NCBI GenBank assembly: GCA_002733805.1
Contig: NVXG01000034.1
Location: forward strand, 18,787 to 82,786
Reading direction: 5' to 3'
Length of the DNA: 64,000 nt
DNA from: Robiginitomaculum sp.
Lineage (GTDB): Bacteria; Pseudomonadota; Alphaproteobacteria; Caulobacterales; Maricaulaceae
Shown here: piece after piece, positions 61,938 through 64,000 of the stretch
Numbering within the stretch: position 1 is the first letter of the stretch
Layout of the letters: each line of letters begins with the position of its first letter
Notes under the pieces: generated by a model
What the model was told of the DNA's origin: nothing
Databases searched by the model: none
The model's input: the letters and a program-made list of their open reading frames with translations, nothing else
Program-made: the position numbers and the translations under genes

Positions 61938-62840
61938 ATGACGCTGGATCGCACAAAAAAATACATCCCGGCATTTATTCTGGGGACAACGGTATTGGCC
62001 GGCCTTGCTCTGACCAGCGTGGCGAGAGCCGGTGAATCATGTTGTGAGCAGAAGAAAAATCATGAAATCCGGGTGCCGGGCTTTCGGGTTAACGGGCCGA
62101 ATTTGTCGATCTCCTCGACCAATATGACCATGAAAAAGGGCGGAAGCACTACGATTACTTCCAATCAGGGATTTATTTCGCAAGGGCAAAGAGCCAATTC
62201 CGGTTTCTTTTTCAGCGGTGGCGGCGGTGGTTTCGTATCCGATGGTCCGGTGCCAACCGTGATCAATAATTTGTTGGTCGACGCCGAAGCGCAAACCAAA
62301 ATCATTACTGAGCAAATCGAGGTGCCCTATACCGAAACGATTATGTCGAGCCGCTGGGTCGAGAGCGTCTATGTACTACAAGCGGTTTGCATGGACGATA
62401 GCAGCACCCCGCATCCGGCTTCGCGGTCCGATCCGCACGAGCAAGTCGATCCCAATTTCAACGGCGAATTGTTTCGCTGCATGGCCGGAACCTGGATGCA
62501 GGTCACATTGGGCGAATATGGCGGTGGCGACTGGACTGGTGGGCAGTTCAACAATGGTTCAACCATTGTTTGCGCCAAAGGCGAGGCTTTGGTTCACCGG
62601 GCAGGTGGGCAGGTAGCCTGCGCCGCGCAAACCCCGCGCCGCAATTGCAATGAGCGATCTTTGCTCCGTAAATTTGGCCCCGGCGTTAAGGTGGTTCGCA
62701 TTTCGCGTCAGGAACAATTCTCTGAACAGATCACCAAAACCCGGATCGAAACCCGCACCCGCACGGTGCAGGCCGAGGCCAAAGCTTCGGCGGTAACCCG
62801 CACGTTGATCTTAAGCGGCGGTGTTGGTGGCGGCGGATAA
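61938..62840 (+). CDS. Secreted Cys- and Gly-rich protein of unknown function
   Basis: A 300-residue exported protein. ATG 61938 has GGAGAG upstream and starts a signal peptide (FILGTTVLAGLALTSVARAGE). An early CC pair (GESCCEQKK) is followed by a Ser/Thr/Gly-rich beta segment, a poly-Gly stretch (FFFSGGGGGF), a central domain with paired Cys (LQAVCMDDS, LFRCMAGTW, STIVCAKGEALV, QVACAAQTP, RRNCNERS), and a Gly-rich tail VGGGG. The even distribution of Cys suggests disulfide-bonded folding. No family recognised. It faces the DUF1287 gene, with adjacent stops. Confidence 0.65.
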   Translation: MTLDRTKKYIPAFILGTTVLAGLALTSVARAGESCCEQKKNHEIRVPGFRVNGPNLSISSTNMTMKKGGSTTITSNQGFISQGQRANSGFFFSGGGGGFVSDGPVPTVINNLLVDAEAQTKIITEQIEVPYTETIMSSRWVESVYVLQAVCMDDSSTPHPASRSDPHEQVDPNFNGELFRCMAGTWMQVTLGEYGGGDWTGGQFNNGSTIVCAKGEALVHRAGGQVACAAQTPRRNCNERSLLRKFGPGVKVVRISRQEQFSEQITKTRIETRTRTVQAEAKASAVTRTLILSGGVGGGG

Positions 62841-63440
62841 CTAGCCCGAAGTGCCATATCGGTAATGGCCAGTAATCGGCCAGGCGAACAGCACGTCTTC
62901 GAGCTGCGGACCTAATCCTGCATTGTGCACCACCAGCGGGTCGCCACTTTCTGGCGCTTTTTTGTCAGTCACAATCCCAATATGCGGCCGATTTCCGGGC
63001 AACATCCAAGTCACCAGATCGCCAGTCGACCAGGATTTTGGGTCCTGATCGGGTGCGATGGATTGCCCATTGCGCGCAAAGAAGATTTGCAAGTTGGGAA
63101 CGCGTCGATGATCGATATTGCGGTCGGGGCGATTTAACCCCCAACGGGCTGGATAGGCTGCGAAGTTGTCCCTGATGTCTTCATGGACCAAGACTTGCAG
63201 ATCCAGCCCCAAGGCCCGGTAGCTTCGAATGACCACATCAGTACATACGCCCGTGTCGGGCGATACATCGCCGCCCGGATAGGCAATCGATTGGTAACTG
63301 CCATCGTAGGTTATCTGGTGGCGGGTTCGCTCCATTGCTGCCACCGACAAATCGGAATTGGTGCTTTGCGCCACCGCGATGGCCGGGAACCCAATGAGCA
63401 GGGCCAATATCCAACAAGATTTGTTCATGCGAGCCATCAT
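62841..63440 (-). CDS. DUF1287-family secreted protein
   Basis: About 199 residues with a signal peptide (SCWILALLIGFPAIAVAQS) and the DUF1287 core: AYPGGDVSPDTGVCTDVVIRSYRALGLDLQVLVHEDIRDNFAAYP and RPHIGIVTD, with catalytic-looking Cys in GVCTD, and His in VVHNAG. DUF1287 belongs to the NlpC/P60-related cysteine peptidase/amidase superfamily, so cleavage of envelope material is plausible. Starts at 63440, 63437 or 63428 are all possible. Its stop touches that of the convergent secreted gene. Confidence 0.8.
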   Translation of the reverse strand: MMARMNKSCWILALLIGFPAIAVAQSTNSDLSVAAMERTRHQITYDGSYQSIAYPGGDVSPDTGVCTDVVIRSYRALGLDLQVLVHEDIRDNFAAYPARWGLNRPDRNIDHRRVPNLQIFFARNGQSIAPDQDPKSWSTGDLVTWMLPGNRPHIGIVTDKKAPESGDPLVVHNAGLGPQLEDVLFAWPITGHYRYGTSG

Positions 63441-63499
63441 GTCGGCCAAACCGGGCCAAAACACGGCCACTTGGTGATCATACCAAGAAGACTTGTGCG

Positions 63500-63622
63500 C
63501 TAACGTTTGAGCACCCACGGCACAATCAATGTGGCCAGCGCGAAAATGGCAAATACCGGGCTAAAAAAGAAAACACCGGCTGGTTTGGCGGGTTTACCCC
63601 CCGGAATAAATCCCGGAACCAA
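63500..63622 (-). CDS. Possible 40-residue single-TM protein
   Basis: A short frame from TTG 63622, with GAGGG six bases upstream, reads a Pro/Lys/Gly-rich N-terminus followed by one clear membrane helix (GVFFFSPVFAIFALATLIVPW) and a basic end KR. Composition is natural and the SD is good, but length and start codon make it tentative. It lies just upstream of the DUF1287 gene on the same strand and might be co-transcribed. Confidence 0.4.
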   Translation of the reverse strand: MVPGFIPGGKPAKPAGVFFFSPVFAIFALATLIVPWVLKR

Positions 63623-63975
63623 TCCATGCCCTCAGCCATTTCGCCGGTAAGGCATATCCGAATGACCGGAAGCTAAGACACCAAAACCGAAGTTTATAAG
63701 AGATGTCGTCAGTATTCACGTTGTCAAAGAGCCGCAATCCGCTGAAGTCGAAGCCAATTGCCCAACCAGTATAAACCAACCAGACCGCCGGGCGTGACCG
63801 GCCCGATACCCCCCGATGCCAAGCGTCAAGTAGCGTCAACAAGTGTAGATTGTTTGTGATTTTATTGTGAATGTCTGTCCGGGGAGCGCGAATGTATTGC
63901 GGTTTTATTGTGCGACCCTTGCCCGGCGTGACAATACAAAATGACAATGGTGAGACTTGACCAACCTGGTCTGGA

Positions 63976-63996
63976 CCCTCCGGTCAAGCCGGAGGG
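63976..63996. repeat. Extragenic palindrome at window edge
   Basis: CCCTCCGG (63976-63983) and CCGGAGGG (63989-63996) form a perfect 8-base inverted repeat with a five-base loop. This kind of GC-rich palindrome with a TCAAG-type loop often recurs between genes in alphaproteobacteria. Only one copy is visible here. The preceding 350 bases (63623-63975) have no convincing gene. Confidence 0.5.
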
Positions 63997-64000
63997 AGGC

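Noticed and set aside
63594..63947. 117-residue minus-strand frame at the window edge
   Set aside because: No SD, uneven composition with no fold or motif, and it overlaps the better-supported small ORF start region.

Overview
The window is chromosomal DNA from an alphaproteobacterium. The evidence is a DUF3126 protein, an hflC-degP-serB-miaA neighbourhood, a long mre-mrdA-rodA cell-shape operon, PilZ and Hpt proteins, and small 2Fe-2S ferredoxin and FNR genes. A possible TipN-like polarity protein hints at the Caulobacterales/Maricaulales/Hyphomonadaceae side, but the exact family is inference. Base composition looks balanced (near 50% GC by eye), genes are very tightly packed with many 1-4 base stop/start overlaps, and SD-led ATG starts dominate.

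Layout. 1-5.4 kb: the 3' end of hflC with its terminator, a periplasmic SIMPL protein, a Do-family protease, serB and miaA with abutting divergent starts, and a VTT-domain membrane protein. 5.5-11.1 kb: the elongasome operon mreB-mreC-mreD-mrdA-rodA, whose mreB probably starts at CTG. 11.1-16.9 kb: a giant soluble multi-PAS hybrid histidine kinase, a sodium symporter of the NSS family and a lipoprotein. 16.9-20.6 kb: a glycan cassette of two methyltransferases, an alpha/alpha-barrel protein and a GT4 glycosyltransferase. 20.9-28.7 kb: an MFS permease, a dipeptide epimerase, a four-gene Mla/MCE lipid-transport operon and a large coiled-coil membrane protein. 28.9-36.7 kb: small membrane proteins, an FAH hydrolase, glmS, kdsD, cysQ, a PhyH dioxygenase and a glutathione peroxidase. 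36.7-43.8 kb: an Asn/Arg/His-rich secreted protein, an Hpt protein, chorismate mutase, FNR plus ferredoxin, and radC, map, a thioesterase, sfsA and a GST. 43.9-49.9 kb: tRNA-Leu(UAA), a marR-MBL module with tandem operators, a probable pseudogene, lysR, a TPR protein, ald/lrp and queF. 50.0-51.3 kb: a small AT-rich accessory patch with a type II toxin-antitoxin pair. 51.4-64 kb: gamma-carbonic anhydrase, DUF3126, cysE, an RND efflux operon with its TetR regulator, a nitroreductase, a DM13 lipoprotein, a cupin, GYF and PilZ proteins, and secreted proteins at the edge.

The most informative unexplained signal is regulatory. The same 15-base palindrome GTGAAC-N3-GTTCAC occurs three times, each time in a promoter region: before the glycan cassette, before the TPR protein, and before the RND efflux operon that lies beside a tetR gene. 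This suggests a small envelope/efflux regulon. The glycan cassette itself (GT4, SAM methyltransferase, alpha/alpha-barrel protein, second methyltransferase) is the best candidate for an uncharacterised pathway. No CRISPR array, complete insertion sequence, prophage or recognisable dedicated defence system was seen.
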